Notes: generated by a model from the letters alone, not told the origin. A stretch of DNA of 64,000 nucleotides from Schumannella sp. 10F1B-5-1 (GCF_006517535.1 NZ_VHQH01000036.1:317194-381193); one strand, 5' to 3'; counted from the first letter of the stretch, positions 33,160 through 42,464 are shown. Made by a program: numbers and translations.

Positions 33160-35070
33160 ATGGAACGCCGCCGCTTCGAGATGCCCGCGCGCATCTCGGG
33201 CTGGCGACTCGGCGAGAAGCTCGGCGAGGGCTCGTTCGGCTACGTCGCCAAGGCCAGCCGCCTGCGCGTCGACGGCACCCGCCTCGAGGTCGCGCTCAAG
33301 GTCATGAAGCGCGACCCCGACTCGCCGCTCGACCTGGCGCACGAGTTCACGATCCTCAAGCGCATCGACAGCCCCTACGCGGTCAAGCTCATCGACAGTG
33401 GCATCGAAGAGAACGACGACGGCTCGGCGCTGCTCTGGCTGGCGACCGAGCTCATCCGCGGCGGCGACCTGCGCGACGAGGTGCGCAAGCACGGACCCCT
33501 CGGCCGCGAGGAGTGGTGGCAGCTCGCCAACGACCTGCTCTCGGCCCTCGACGCGACCCACCGCGCCGGCACCGTGCACCTCGACGTCAAGCCCGCCAAC
33601 GTGATGCGCCAAGACGGACGCTCGGTGCTCGTCGACTTCGGCATCGCCTCGTTCGTCGCCATCTCCGACCCCGGGGATGCCGGCGGCGGCACCCCCGGAT
33701 ACTGCTCGCCCGAGCAGGTCGACGGCCGCATCGACGGCGCCGACCTGCACTTCGCCGCCGACCTGTTCAGCGCCGCCGCGACGCTCGTGTTCGCCGGCAT
33801 CGGACGTCCGCCGTGGAAGGTTCCCGCCGGCGACGCCCGCAAGCTCGGCGCCGCCCTGCACCGCGTGCTCACGACCGAGCCGCCCTACCTGCTCGGGCTC
33901 GATCAGCAGCAGATCCAGCTCATCACCCCGATGCTCGCCGTCGAGCCGTCGAAGCGACCCACCGCCGCGCAGGCCCTCGACTTCGTGAAGCACCAGCGCA
34001 GCGCCCACCGCGAGAACAGCTTCGGCACCGCCGCGACCAACCTGTCGGGGCATCCCCAGTTCCCCGAGCAGCCGCTGCACCAGGTGCCCGCGGCAGGATC
34101 CTCGCCCTACCTCGCCCCGCCGGTCACGCAGTACGGCGCCACCTCGGCGACCGGGCAGCTGCCGCCGACGCATTACACGGGCACCGGGCTCCCGGGTACG
34201 GGGATGCCGGGCACGGCGATGCCGGGCACGGCGATGCCGGCGGCCGGTGGACCTGCCACGAACATGCCGGCGACCGGGATGCCGGGCTCCGGCCCGTCAG
34301 TCGGCGGCGGCACGCAATACACGGGTGCGCCGTCCGGCCCCGCGCCCTCCGGACCCCTGCCGTTCGCGACGGGCCCTTTCGGCGCCGGCCAGTCGCCGCA
34401 GATCGTCGGGGGATCGGCCCTCGGCGGGTCGATGCCGGGGGCTCCCGTCGCGCAGCCGAACCCGGCGACGCATCCCTCGTTCCCGCCGAGCACGCATCCC
34501 TCGCAGCCTTCGCATCCGTCGTCGCAGCCGTCGGGGCCGCCTTCGGGTGCGACGCACTACGGGGCTCCGCAGAACTTCGCTCCGCAGGGCTTCTCCGGTC
34601 CGTCGCAGGGCGGCTGGGGCGCGAACGGAGCGACCGGAGCGAGCGGCTCGAACCACGGCGCCACCGGCCCCGGAGCACCCGGCGGTCCGGCGACCTACAG
34701 CGACTCCGGCATCCACGGCGCGCCCGACGCGACCCTGCACCGGCTGCGCCCGCAGGCCGCGCCCGGCGAGGGGCCCAACTTCTTCACCGCCTGGCTGCTG
34801 TCGTGGCTGCTCGGCATCTTCGGCATCGACCGCTTCTACCTGGGCCGACCGTTCAGCGGAGCCCTCAAATTGCTCACGCTCGGCGGCCTCGGAATCTGGG
34901 CCGTGCTCGACGTCATCCTGCTCTCGCGTGACGTGCTCAGCGACGGCAAGGGCCGCCGGATGGTCGCGCCCGAGGCGGGCCGCGGCGCGCTGCGCGCGAT
35001 CCCGGTGATCTCGGCGATCCTCTGGCTGCTGTTCATCCCGCTGTTCATCCTCACGACGATCAACCCCTGA
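33160..35070 (+). CDS. Ser/Thr protein kinase with Pro/Gly linker and C-terminal TM2 domain
   Basis: 636 residues. The kinase domain (about 15-290) has the glycine loop GEGSFG (22-27), K47, HLDVKPANVM with D142 and N147, and D159-FG. HLD replaces HRD, so the activation-loop arginine contact is lost, but the phosphotransfer residues remain. A 250-residue Pro/Gly/Ser/Thr linker has PGTGMPGTAMPGTAMP repeats. The C-terminal TM2 domain (about 560-636) has two helices flanking GIFGIDRFYLGRPFSG. AGGAGA 5 bases before ATG supports the start. It is unlike PknB (no PASTA domains); the substrate and signal are unknown. Confidence 0.9.
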   Translation: MERRRFEMPARISGWRLGEKLGEGSFGYVAKASRLRVDGTRLEVALKVMKRDPDSPLDLAHEFTILKRIDSPYAVKLIDSGIEENDDGSALLWLATELIRGGDLRDEVRKHGPLGREEWWQLANDLLSALDATHRAGTVHLDVKPANVMRQDGRSVLVDFGIASFVAISDPGDAGGGTPGYCSPEQVDGRIDGADLHFAADLFSAAATLVFAGIGRPPWKVPAGDARKLGAALHRVLTTEPPYLLGLDQQQIQLITPMLAVEPSKRPTAAQALDFVKHQRSAHRENSFGTAATNLSGHPQFPEQPLHQVPAAGSSPYLAPPVTQYGATSATGQLPPTHYTGTGLPGTGMPGTAMPGTAMPAAGGPATNMPATGMPGSGPSVGGGTQYTGAPSGPAPSGPLPFATGPFGAGQSPQIVGGSALGGSMPGAPVAQPNPATHPSFPPSTHPSQPSHPSSQPSGPPSGATHYGAPQNFAPQGFSGPSQGGWGANGATGASGSNHGATGPGAPGGPATYSDSGIHGAPDATLHRLRPQAAPGEGPNFFTAWLLSWLLGIFGIDRFYLGRPFSGALKLLTLGGLGIWAVLDVILLSRDVLSDGKGRRMVAPEAGRGALRAIPVISAILWLLFIPLFILTTINP

Positions 35071-35166
35071 ATCGGCGACCGGCAGGCGAACGGGCCGGAC
35101 AGACCAACGGCCCGACGCCGCAGCGCCGAGCCGTTGTGCTGTGGGTCAATGCCCAGTGTCACCGCG

Positions 35167-35922
35167 TCAGTGCGCCGCGTACCCGCCGTCGACCAGGTGG
35201 TAGCTGCCCGTGATGAACGAAGCGGCGTCCGAAGCGAGGAACGCGACGAGCGACGCGACCTCCTCCGGCTGGCCGAGGCGGCCGAGGGCGTGCTGGTCGG
35301 CGAGCGCCTTCTGGGCCTCGGGGGTGAGGTTCGCATCCACCAGCGGGGTGTGGATGAAGCCCGGGCCGACGGCGTTGACGCGCACCTTCGCCGCGCCGTA
35401 CTCGAGGGCGGCGTTCTTGGTGAGTCCGACGACGCCGTGCTTGGTGGTGACGTAGGCGCCCGACATCGGGATGCCGACCGACCCGAGCACCGAGGCCATG
35501 TTGATGATCGAGCCGCCGCCGTTCTTGACGAGCTCGGGGATCTGGAAGCGCAGGCCGTAGAACACGGCGTTGAGGTTGACCTCGATGACCTTCTGCCACG
35601 AGTCGATCGGGTACTCGCCGATCGGGGCGGCGGCGCCGCCGATGCCGGCGTTGTTGACGGCGAAGCCCAGCGGGGCGAGCGCGGCGGCCGCGGCGACCGA
35701 CTTCTCGGCGACCTCGGGGTCGGAGATGTCGCCGACGAACGCGGCGGCGGTTCCACCGGCCTCGGTGATCTCGGCCACGACCTTCTCGGCCGACTCGGCG
35801 CGCAGGTCGGCGACGAGCACGGCGGCGCCGCTCGCGGCGAGGGTGTGCGCGACGGCGCGGCCGATGCCGGAGCCGGCTCCGGTGACGAGGGCGGAGCGTC
35901 CGGAGACGTCGTACTGGGCCAT
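35167..35922 (-). CDS. Short-chain dehydrogenase/reductase
   Basis: 251 residues, classical SDR. The cofactor loop is TGAGSGIG, the NNAGI motif is present, the catalytic Ser lies in NMASVLGS and YxxxK in GAYVTTKHG. The basic residue after the cofactor loop (ADLRAES) is compatible with NAD. Substrate unknown. AGAAGGAA before ATG supports the start. It is divergent from a TetR gene with a 277-base gap, a common regulator/target pairing. Confidence 0.93.
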   Translation of the reverse strand: MAQYDVSGRSALVTGAGSGIGRAVAHTLAASGAAVLVADLRAESAEKVVAEITEAGGTAAAFVGDISDPEVAEKSVAAAAALAPLGFAVNNAGIGGAAAPIGEYPIDSWQKVIEVNLNAVFYGLRFQIPELVKNGGGSIINMASVLGSVGIPMSGAYVTTKHGVVGLTKNAALEYGAAKVRVNAVGPGFIHTPLVDANLTPEAQKALADQHALGRLGQPEEVASLVAFLASDAASFITGSYHLVDGGYAAH

Positions 35923-36040
35923 GATGTGTTCCTTCTCTGACGGGATGTTCGATGCCCGCGTCAGAGGGTCGGATGGCCGCGGAGGCGCTGGGCGGTGCGG
36001 GCGGCGAGGGTTCGCCGCCAACCGGTTATCTTACGCCTGT

Positions 36041-36059
36041 TGCATGCCTTGCTTATGCA
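36041..36059. promoter_or_regulatory. Possible operator between SDR and TetR genes
   Basis: TGCAT (36041-36045) and ATGCA (36055-36059) form an imperfect 19-base dyad in the AT-richer part of the gap. TAAGAT on the minus strand nearby could be the SDR -10 box. Only the outer five bases pair. Confidence 0.3.
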
Positions 36060-36199
36060 TTCGCATGGATGCGCGGGGCCCGGTGACCGGATGCGCGGCG
36101 CCGACCGTGCGCGTTTCGCCGACGACGCGTCTCGCCACGCCGCCCCCAAAACGGCCGGATGTGTCGTCACGTCCCTGCCGTGGCGGTACCTTTCCCCTG

Positions 36200-36787
36200 A
36201 TGGACGCACGTCAACGCCGCAGCCGCGCCGCACTCCGCGCCGCTGTGCTCCAGCTCGCCGCCGAAACCCCGATCGCCGAGGTCACGGCGACCGACATCGC
36301 CGCGGCCGCCGGCGTGCACCGCACGACCTTCTACCAGCACGCCGCCTCGCCGGTCGAGCTGCTGCTCGACGCCCTCGGCGCGGAGATCGACGAGGCCCGC
36401 CAGCGCACCCTCGGCGACCACCCCGAGTCGAGCGCCGCCGACGCCATCGACGCCGTCTCGCGCGCCGTGCTCGAGCACATCGATCACCACGCCGCCGTCT
36501 ACCGTCGCGGGCTCGGCCCGGCGAGCGGCGGCGGCAGCCTGCACCGGATGCTCGGCGACCACTTCCTCACCAGCATCCGCCTGCTGCGCGAGCAGGGCCG
36601 CGTCGGCGACGCACCGGTCCCCGCCGGCGCCGACCACGACTACATCCAGGCCTCGTCGGATCGCCACCACGCCGACGGCGCCGCCGGCGCGATCGCCGTC
36701 TGGCTCGACCTGCCCGAGCCGCGGAGCATCGACACCTTCCTGCAGGTGCTCGACGTCATCCAGCCCCCGTGGTGGCCGCGGGCGTGA
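36200..36787 (+). CDS. TetR/AcrR-family regulator
   Basis: 195 residues. The N-terminal helix-turn-helix reads AEVTATDIAAAAGVHRTTFYQH (key residues T, A-G-V and TFYQH). The C-terminal ligand domain is unassigned, with several histidines (HIDHHAAVY). TACCTT ends 7 bases before ATG, so it is probably leaderless. It is the likely repressor of the divergent SDR gene. The CPBP gene converges on it 18 bases downstream. Confidence 0.9.
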   Translation: MDARQRRSRAALRAAVLQLAAETPIAEVTATDIAAAAGVHRTTFYQHAASPVELLLDALGAEIDEARQRTLGDHPESSAADAIDAVSRAVLEHIDHHAAVYRRGLGPASGGGSLHRMLGDHFLTSIRLLREQGRVGDAPVPAGADHDYIQASSDRHHADGAAGAIAVWLDLPEPRSIDTFLQVLDVIQPPWWPRA

Positions 36788-36805
36788 ACCGGAGCTGACC
36801 GGAGT

Positions 36806-37585
36806 TCAGCGCGCGCGCCAGGCGCCGCCGATCGCGATCGGCAGCAGCACCATCGACCTCAGGTCGAACAGCGCGTGCACGACGATCGGCACCCAGATCA
36901 TGCCGGTCACGGCATACAGGCCGAAGAACACGAGTCCGAGCACGGTCGCCATGACCGCGCCGCGCCAGCCCTGGTAGGCGTGGAGGGCGCCGAACAGCAC
37001 GATCGCGATCCCGGCGGCGAGCAGGGCGGCGGGGCCGTCGCTCGACCCGGCCAGCGCATCCACGAGCACGGCGAAGAGCAGCGTCGGCACGGCGAGCCGG
37101 AACAGCAGCTCCTCCATCACGCCCGCGTTGATCGACATCCCGGCGCCCCAGCCGAGCTCGCGGCGGTTGCGCGGCAGCAGCGCCTGCACGTCGCCGATCG
37201 CCGGGATCTCGTCGACCTTGCCGCGCAGCAGCACGGCCGGCAGCAGAAGTCCCGCGAGGAACGCGACGCTGAGGCCGATGCCCAGACCCGCACCGAGCCC
37301 GCCGTCGAGGCGCGGCAGCAGCAGCGACACCGGGGGAGCGGCGCGCAGCGCGTCGAGCATCCGCCCCACCTCCGACCCGACCGCGAGCAGGATGAGCGCC
37401 GTCAGGCCCGCGAACACGCCGAATCCCTCGAGCAGCCAGCGGCGGTAGACCTTCTGCCGCGCCTCGGTCGAGTGCAGGCGGCGGAAGCGCGCGTACTCCT
37501 GCCGGTCCTTGAGCACCCCGCGCCACACGAGCACGGCGACCACGAGCAGCAGCAGCGCGAGCCGGGCGGCGGCGAGAGCATCCAT
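36806..37585 (-). CDS. CPBP-family intramembrane protease-like protein
   Basis: 259 residues. The CPBP/Abi motifs are EELLFR (E158, E159, R163), LFGALHAYQG (H202) and VHALFDLR (H237, D241). About seven hydrophobic segments. The family includes CAAX-type proteases and uncharacterised bacteriocin-immunity proteins; the substrate is not known. I chose ATG 37585 because CAGGAT ends 7 bases upstream in the leaderless pattern; ATG 37594 in the same frame adds MDP and is also possible. Confidence 0.85.
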   Translation of the reverse strand: MDALAAARLALLLLVVAVLVWRGVLKDRQEYARFRRLHSTEARQKVYRRWLLEGFGVFAGLTALILLAVGSEVGRMLDALRAAPPVSLLLPRLDGGLGAGLGIGLSVAFLAGLLLPAVLLRGKVDEIPAIGDVQALLPRNRRELGWGAGMSINAGVMEELLFRLAVPTLLFAVLVDALAGSSDGPAALLAAGIAIVLFGALHAYQGWRGAVMATVLGLVFFGLYAVTGMIWVPIVVHALFDLRSMVLLPIAIGGAWRAR

Positions 37586-37700
37586 CGGGTCCATCCTGCC
37601 GGGCTGCGAGGGCTCGTGCCTGAGTGCGGCTCGACGCGCGGGATGCCGGCGGCGGGGAATGCCTGTCGGCGGTGCGGGCTTCACTTGAGGTGATGACTGG

Positions 37701-39218
37701 ATGCGCCACCCCGCCCGCGAACGGACCCCGCCGATGAGCCGCGGGGTGTCGAGCGGCCGCGCGGGCACCGCCTCCGCCGGCGTCGGCCTGCGCTCGGAGC
37801 GCGGCCCGATCCTGCTCTCGCTCATGGTGTCGACGGGCCTGATCGCGATCGACTCGACGATCCTGGCGACGGCGGTGCCGACGATCACGCACGAGCTCGG
37901 CGGCTTCGCGCAGTTCCCGTGGCTGTTCTCGATCTACCTGCTCGCGCAGGCGGTCGCCGTGCCCGTCTACTCGAAGCTCGCCGATACCTTCGGCCGCAAG
38001 CCGGTCATGCTCGCCGGCATCGCGCTGTTCCTGCTCGGCTCGATCCTCTGCGGTCTGGCCTGGAGCATGCCCGCGCTGATCGCGTTCCGCGCCGTGCAGG
38101 GGCTTGGCGCCGGCGCGATCCAGCCGATGTCGATGACGATCGCGGGCGACATCTACACGCTCGCCGAGCGCGCCAAGACGCAGGGCTACATGGCCAGCGT
38201 CTGGGCGATCTCGTCGGTCGTCGGCCCGGCGCTCGGCGGCGTGTTCGCCCAGCTCGACGCCTGGCGCTGGATCTTCTTCGTCAACGTGCCGCTCTGCCTT
38301 CTCGCCGGCGCGCTGCTGCTGCGCAACTTCCACGAGAAGGTCGAGAAGCGGCAGCATCGCATCGACTACCTCGGGGCGGCGCTGCTGACGGGCGCGCTCG
38401 CGCTGCTCATCCTGGGCGTGCTCGAGGGCGGGCAGGCCTGGGCCTGGGCGTCGCTGCCCAGCATCCTCGTCTTCGGTTTCGGAGCCCTGCTGCTCGCCGC
38501 CGCGCTCGTCGTCGAGTCGCGCGCCGCCGAGCCGATCCTGCCGCTCCGGATGCTCGGCCGCCGACTGCTCGTCACGACCAACCTGATCTCGCTCACGCTC
38601 GGCGCCGTCGTGCTCGGCCTCACCTCGTATGTGCCGACCTATCTCGAGGGCGCGATCGGCACCCCGCCGCTGCTGGCCGGTGCGGCGCTCGCCGCGCTGA
38701 CGCTCGGCTGGCCGATCGCCGCGACGCTGTCGGGCCGGCTCTACCTGCGCTTCGGCTTCAAGCGCACCGTGCTGATCGGCATGATCGGGATGCTCGCGGG
38801 AACCCTGGTGCTGATGCTCACGGCCGCGACACCGAGCGTGGCGATGGTCGCCGTCGCGGCGTTCATCACCGGCCTCGGCTGCGGACTCATCGCCACGCCG
38901 TCGCTGCTCGCGGCTCAGGCGACCGCGACCTGGGGCGAGCGCGGCGTCGTCACCGGGCTGAACATGTTCGCCCGCAGTGTGGGCAGCGCCGTCGGCGTGG
39001 CCGTGTTCGGCGCGATCGCGAACGGCATCATCCAGACGGATGCGGCGGGCGACCAGACGCCGTCGTCGGTCATCGCCGGGTCGCAGGCCGTGTTCGTGGC
39101 GGTCGTCGTGGTCGCGCTGCTCACCCTCGCCGCGGCGATCGCGATGCCGCGCACGCCCGTCGCCCAGCGCGAGGCGCCCACGGCGCCGTCCGGCGACGAC
39201 GTGCAGCAGCCCGCCTGA
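37701..39218 (+). CDS. MFS drug-efflux-like transporter (DHA2 type)
   Basis: 505 residues with about 14 membrane helices and a cytoplasmic N-terminus. Motif A between helices 2 and 3 is KLADTFGRKPVM, motif B includes FRAVQGLGAGAIQPMSM, and motif C-like text is SSVVGPALGGVFAQ. It is a proton-driven exporter; the substrate is unknown. A start at ATG 37734 (MSRG) is possible but shortens only the tail. It ends 14 bases before the convergent RidA gene. Confidence 0.92.
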   Translation: MRHPARERTPPMSRGVSSGRAGTASAGVGLRSERGPILLSLMVSTGLIAIDSTILATAVPTITHELGGFAQFPWLFSIYLLAQAVAVPVYSKLADTFGRKPVMLAGIALFLLGSILCGLAWSMPALIAFRAVQGLGAGAIQPMSMTIAGDIYTLAERAKTQGYMASVWAISSVVGPALGGVFAQLDAWRWIFFVNVPLCLLAGALLLRNFHEKVEKRQHRIDYLGAALLTGALALLILGVLEGGQAWAWASLPSILVFGFGALLLAAALVVESRAAEPILPLRMLGRRLLVTTNLISLTLGAVVLGLTSYVPTYLEGAIGTPPLLAGAALAALTLGWPIAATLSGRLYLRFGFKRTVLIGMIGMLAGTLVLMLTAATPSVAMVAVAAFITGLGCGLIATPSLLAAQATATWGERGVVTGLNMFARSVGSAVGVAVFGAIANGIIQTDAAGDQTPSSVIAGSQAVFVAVVVVALLTLAAAIAMPRTPVAQREAPTAPSGDDVQQPA

Positions 39219-39232
39219 GCCGGGGCGAACCG

Positions 39233-39616
39233 CTAGGCGCGGATGCGCGCCGTGACCTCGATCTCGATGAGCATCTCGGGCTCCATGAGCGGCACCTGCA
39301 TCATCGTCGCGGCCGGGCGCACCTCGCCGAAGACCTCGCGCAGGGCGGGCCAGCACTCCGAGAAGCGCGACCCGTCGGTCAGCAGATAGTGCACGCGCAC
39401 GACGTCGGCGAACGAGGCGCCCGCCTCGGTCAGCGCCGCCCCGATGTTGCGCAGCACCTGCGCGGTCTGCTCGCCCAGGTCGCTCGAGATCTCGCCGGTC
39501 GCGTAGTCGTAGCCGGTGGTGCCCGACACGAACACCCAGTCGCCGTCGACGACGGCGCGCGAGTATCCGATCTGCGCCTCGAACTCGGAGCCGCTGGAGA
39601 TGAGTCGTCGTGTCAT
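39233..39616 (-). CDS. RidA-family (YjgF/YER057c/UK114) protein
   Basis: 127 residues. The family deaminates reactive enamine/imine intermediates. Motifs: SRAVVDGDWVFVSGTTG, EQTAQVLRNIGAALTEAGASFADVV and RPAATMMQV, the last containing the conserved carboxylate-binding Arg. It is of the variant subgroup with GTTGYD rather than GQ. CACGAT 6 bases before ATG suggests a leaderless message. Confidence 0.92.
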   Translation of the reverse strand: MTRRLISSGSEFEAQIGYSRAVVDGDWVFVSGTTGYDYATGEISSDLGEQTAQVLRNIGAALTEAGASFADVVRVHYLLTDGSRFSECWPALREVFGEVRPAATMMQVPLMEPEMLIEIEVTARIRA

Positions 39617-39729
39617 GCGCTCATCGTGGCAGGTGGGTGCCGCATCCACTGACCACCCGACGGGCGCCACGTCGCCGCCGACCGTGCCGCAACGGCGCCG
39701 GCGGCGCACGGCGCGGCAGGATGGGGGGC

Positions 39730-40422
39730 ATGTCGGATCTCGTGGCGGCCGTGGCCGCGCATCCCCGTCTCGACGAGCTCATCGCGGTGCTCGAGCGGCT
39801 CCGCGCGCCGGGCGGATGCGCCTGGGACCGCGACCAGACGCACGCGAGCCTGGTGCAGTACCTGGTCGAGGAGAGCGCCGAGCTGGTCGAGGCGATCGAG
39901 TCGGGCGACGACGCCGAGATGGTGGAGGAGCTGGGGGATGTGCTCTACCAGGTGGTCTTCCACGCCGACATCGCGGCCGAGGAGGGCCGCTTCACGATCG
40001 AGGACGTCGCCGCGCACATGACCGCCAAGATGGTCGGCCGGCACCCGCACGTGTTCGGCGACGGCGAGGTCGTGGCCGACACGGCCGACGCGGTCGCGTC
40101 GAACTGGGACGCCTGGAAGGCGCAGGAGAAGCCGCAGCGCACGAGCGTGCTCGACGGCGTTCCGGATGCGATGCCCTCGCTCGCGCTGACGACGAAGCTG
40201 CTCGGGCGCGCCGACAAGGTCGGGCACGTCATCGAGGTGCCCGCCGCGCTCGCCGCCGACGCGCCCGCCGACGAGGAGGAGCTCGGCCGCCGGCTGCTCG
40301 AGCTCGTCGCGGTGGCACGGGGGAGCGGACTGGATGCCGAGCGCGCCCTGCGTGGGGCGATCCGCGGGCTGAAGGACGACATCCGGGCGGCGGAGGCGGC
40401 GCGAGCGACCGAGGCCGGCTGA
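39730..40422 (+). CDS. mazG: MazG-family nucleotide pyrophosphohydrolase
   Basis: 230 residues; hydrolyses (d)NTPs to (d)NMP and pyrophosphate. The EExxE...ExxD metal site is EESAELVEA and EELGDVLYQ. It is a little shorter than the E. coli protein (263), with a shortened C-terminal half. CAGGAT ends 7 bases before the ATG, so it is probably leaderless. In related genomes it follows mfd; here about 12 kb of other genes lie between. Confidence 0.93.
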   Translation: MSDLVAAVAAHPRLDELIAVLERLRAPGGCAWDRDQTHASLVQYLVEESAELVEAIESGDDAEMVEELGDVLYQVVFHADIAAEEGRFTIEDVAAHMTAKMVGRHPHVFGDGEVVADTADAVASNWDAWKAQEKPQRTSVLDGVPDAMPSLALTTKLLGRADKVGHVIEVPAALAADAPADEEELGRRLLELVAVARGSGLDAERALRGAIRGLKDDIRAAEAARATEAG

Positions 40423-40841
40423 GCCGGACCGCGGAGCCCGGACCAGGCGGCAGAGCGCGGCTGAGTCGGCGCCGCGCGAGCGGCGGGACGGCCCGCCAGC
40501 GCGAAGCATGGCGGACCCCGCCTCGCAGCACGGCAGCACCCCCGGTGCCGCCGCTCACACAGGCCGGGTGCCCACCCGAAAAGGGAACCCGGCAACGCTG
40601 CGACGCAGACGCGCGTGCCCTCGACGACTCGCGCGGCCCCGCGGACGCGCCCCTGCGCGTTCCGCGGTGGTCGTGTGCTCCCGGCGCGGCGTTGGGGAGA
40701 TGGCCCGGGCCGAAGGACCGGTCCGGGCTCCACCGCGAGGGCGCGCACGACCGCGCTCAGTGTATTCGCATAACGAACGTAATCAAAACGCTCGTGCAAG
40801 TAATAGGCTGTCAATCGTCTGAGCACGCGAGGGAGACGCCG
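40423..40841. other. 419-base gap holding the regulator promoter
   Basis: The first 300 bases are GC-rich, without a convincing gene. The last 80 are AT-richer (40760-40810), with TAGGCT at 40804-40809 as a candidate -10 and TTCGCATAACGAA as a partial dyad, then GAGGGAG before the TetR start. The dyad could be its own operator. Confidence 0.5.
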
Positions 40842-41489
40842 ATGCCGAGACGACCCGACCCGACCCGCAAACAGGAGCTGCTGCAGCAGATCATCGAGCA
40901 TCTGCTCGGCAGCTCCCTCTCGGGCATGACCTTCCGCACGCTCGCGGACGCCCTGGGAGTCAGCACCTACTCGCTCGTGTACCACTTCGGCACCCGCGCC
41001 GAGCTGCTGCACGAGATCGTGCGCGCCATCACGGGGCGCCAGCAAGAGCTGCTGGATGCGCATCCGCCGGCCACCGCCTCGCTCGAGAGCTATCTGCAGG
41101 GCTTCGCCTCGTACTGGCAGCAGTCGCAGAGCGAGCGCAACCGCCAGCTGCGCCGTCTGGAGATCGAGGCCGCGATGATCGAGGCGCTCGAACCCGAGTC
41201 GATGGACATCGTGCGCACGGCCAATGCCTCGTATCGCGCCGCCGCCGTGGCCTCGCTGCAGGGGCTCGGCCTCACCGACCACGACGCCGAGCAGGAGGCG
41301 GGCGTCATGATGGCGATCGTCTACGGCATGCAGGTGGATGCGGTGATGACCGGCGAGACGGAGCGCGTGAATCGGAACTTCGTCGCGGCGCTCGATCAGT
41401 TCCGGCAGCGGATCGAGGTGCACCGCCGTGTGCGCGGTATCCCGCCGGAGCGCGGCGCCGGCGCCTCGCGCGCCGCTGCGGCCCGCTAG
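40842..41489 (+). CDS. TetR/AcrR-family regulator
   Basis: 215 residues. Helix-turn-helix about 25-60 (MTFRTLADALGVSTYSLVYHFGTR). The C-terminal domain is of the TetR_C_6-like type, with the stretch LRRLEIEAAMIEALEPES. Ligand unknown. ATG follows GAGGGAGACGCC, a clear ribosome site, with a promoter-like box 33 bases upstream. A 17-bp perfect hairpin ends the gene. Confidence 0.9.
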   Translation: MPRRPDPTRKQELLQQIIEHLLGSSLSGMTFRTLADALGVSTYSLVYHFGTRAELLHEIVRAITGRQQELLDAHPPATASLESYLQGFASYWQQSQSERNRQLRRLEIEAAMIEALEPESMDIVRTANASYRAAAVASLQGLGLTDHDAEQEAGVMMAIVYGMQVDAVMTGETERVNRNFVAALDQFRQRIEVHRRVRGIPPERGAGASRAAAAR

Positions 41490-41503
41490 GGCCTCGCGCA
41501 CGC

Positions 41504-41540
41504 AGGAAGGGCCGGTCGCGCGACGCGACCGGCCCTTCCT
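41504..41540. terminator. Perfect 17-bp hairpin between convergent genes
   Basis: AGGAAGGGCCGGTCGCG (41504-41520), loop CGA, and the exact complement (41524-41540). It separates the TetR gene (stop 41489) from the epimerase (stop 41556) and can end both. No U tract follows in either direction beyond TTCCT. Confidence 0.88.
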
Positions 41541-41555
41541 GTGCTGCCCCGCTGC

Positions 41556-42464
41556 TCAGTCGGTCGGGCTGCCGTCGGTGTAGGCGCCCGCCGCGATGTC
41601 CTCGAGCAGGGTCGGATTCGTCGGCGTCCAGTCGAAGCGCTCGCGCGTCACGGCGCTCGACGCGGGGATGTCGAGGCGCCAGAACATGCCGATCCAGCCG
41701 AAGTGCTCCAGCGCGTCGTCGGCCGCGACCGACTGGGTCGGGATGCCGAGCGCCACGCCGATGGCCTCGGCGATCTCGCGCGTCGCGATGCCCTCCTCGG
41801 CGACGGCGTGCACGGCCGTCCCCGCGGGAGCCGACGCCAGAGCCTTCGTGACCAGCGCGCCCGCGTCGCGACGATGCACGGCCGACCAGCGGCTCGATCC
41901 GTCGCCGACGTAGCCGGCGACGCCGTTGCGGCGTGCTGCGGCCACGATCTGCGGGATGAAGCCGTGCTCGCCGCCCGCGCCGTGCACGGTGGGGGCGAAG
42001 CGCAGCGCGATCGCGTGCAGTCCGTGCTCGACGCGGTCGAAGGCGAAGCGCTCGGCGCCGCCGCGGGGCGACTCGGGCCCGCTGGCGGGGTTCACGTCGG
42101 TCTCGACGACCATCGTGCCCGGCTGGAACGCGGCGCCCGAGGCGAAGACGAACGGCTTGCCGGTGCCCTCGAGTGCCGCGGCGAAGGTCTCGACGGCGGC
42201 GCGCTCGGCGCGGTTCGACTCGGCCATGTTCGACCAGTCGTGCTTGTTGGCCAGGTGGATGACCGCCTCCGCGTCGTGGGCGGCGGCGCTCAGGGCGCCG
42301 GGGTCGTCGAGCGAGCCCTCGCGCGGCGTGACGCCGGCGGCGCGCAGGCGCTCGGCCGAGTCGGCGGAGCGGGCGAGTCCGGTGACCTCGTGGCCCGCCG
42401 CGAGCAGCTCGGGCACGACGGCCGATCCGATCCAGCCGGATGCTCCGGTGACGAAGACCTTCAT
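41556..42464 (-). CDS. NAD-dependent epimerase/dehydratase family protein
   Basis: 302 residues, extended SDR. The Rossmann loop is TGASGWIGSAV near residue 6. Similar proteins are nucleoside-diphosphate-sugar epimerase-like NAD(P)-binding proteins without fixed substrate. The classical YxxxK is not evident: where it should occur the text reads GAERFAFDRVEHG. The function may therefore be reduced or divergent. GAAGGAGC precedes ATG. It is divergent from the TetR gene with two perfect operators between them. Confidence 0.85.
   Translation of the reverse strand: MKVFVTGASGWIGSAVVPELLAAGHEVTGLARSADSAERLRAAGVTPREGSLDDPGALSAAAHDAEAVIHLANKHDWSNMAESNRAERAAVETFAAALEGTGKPFVFASGAAFQPGTMVVETDVNPASGPESPRGGAERFAFDRVEHGLHAIALRFAPTVHGAGGEHGFIPQIVAAARRNGVAGYVGDGSSRWSAVHRRDAGALVTKALASAPAGTAVHAVAEEGIATREIAEAIGVALGIPTQSVAADDALEHFGWIGMFWRLDIPASSAVTRERFDWTPTNPTLLEDIAAGAYTDGSPTD

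Noticed and set aside
40508-40822. 104-codon frame before the TetR gene
   Set aside because: Arg/Pro/Ala-rich with host third-position bias not evident; it runs into the regulator promoter.
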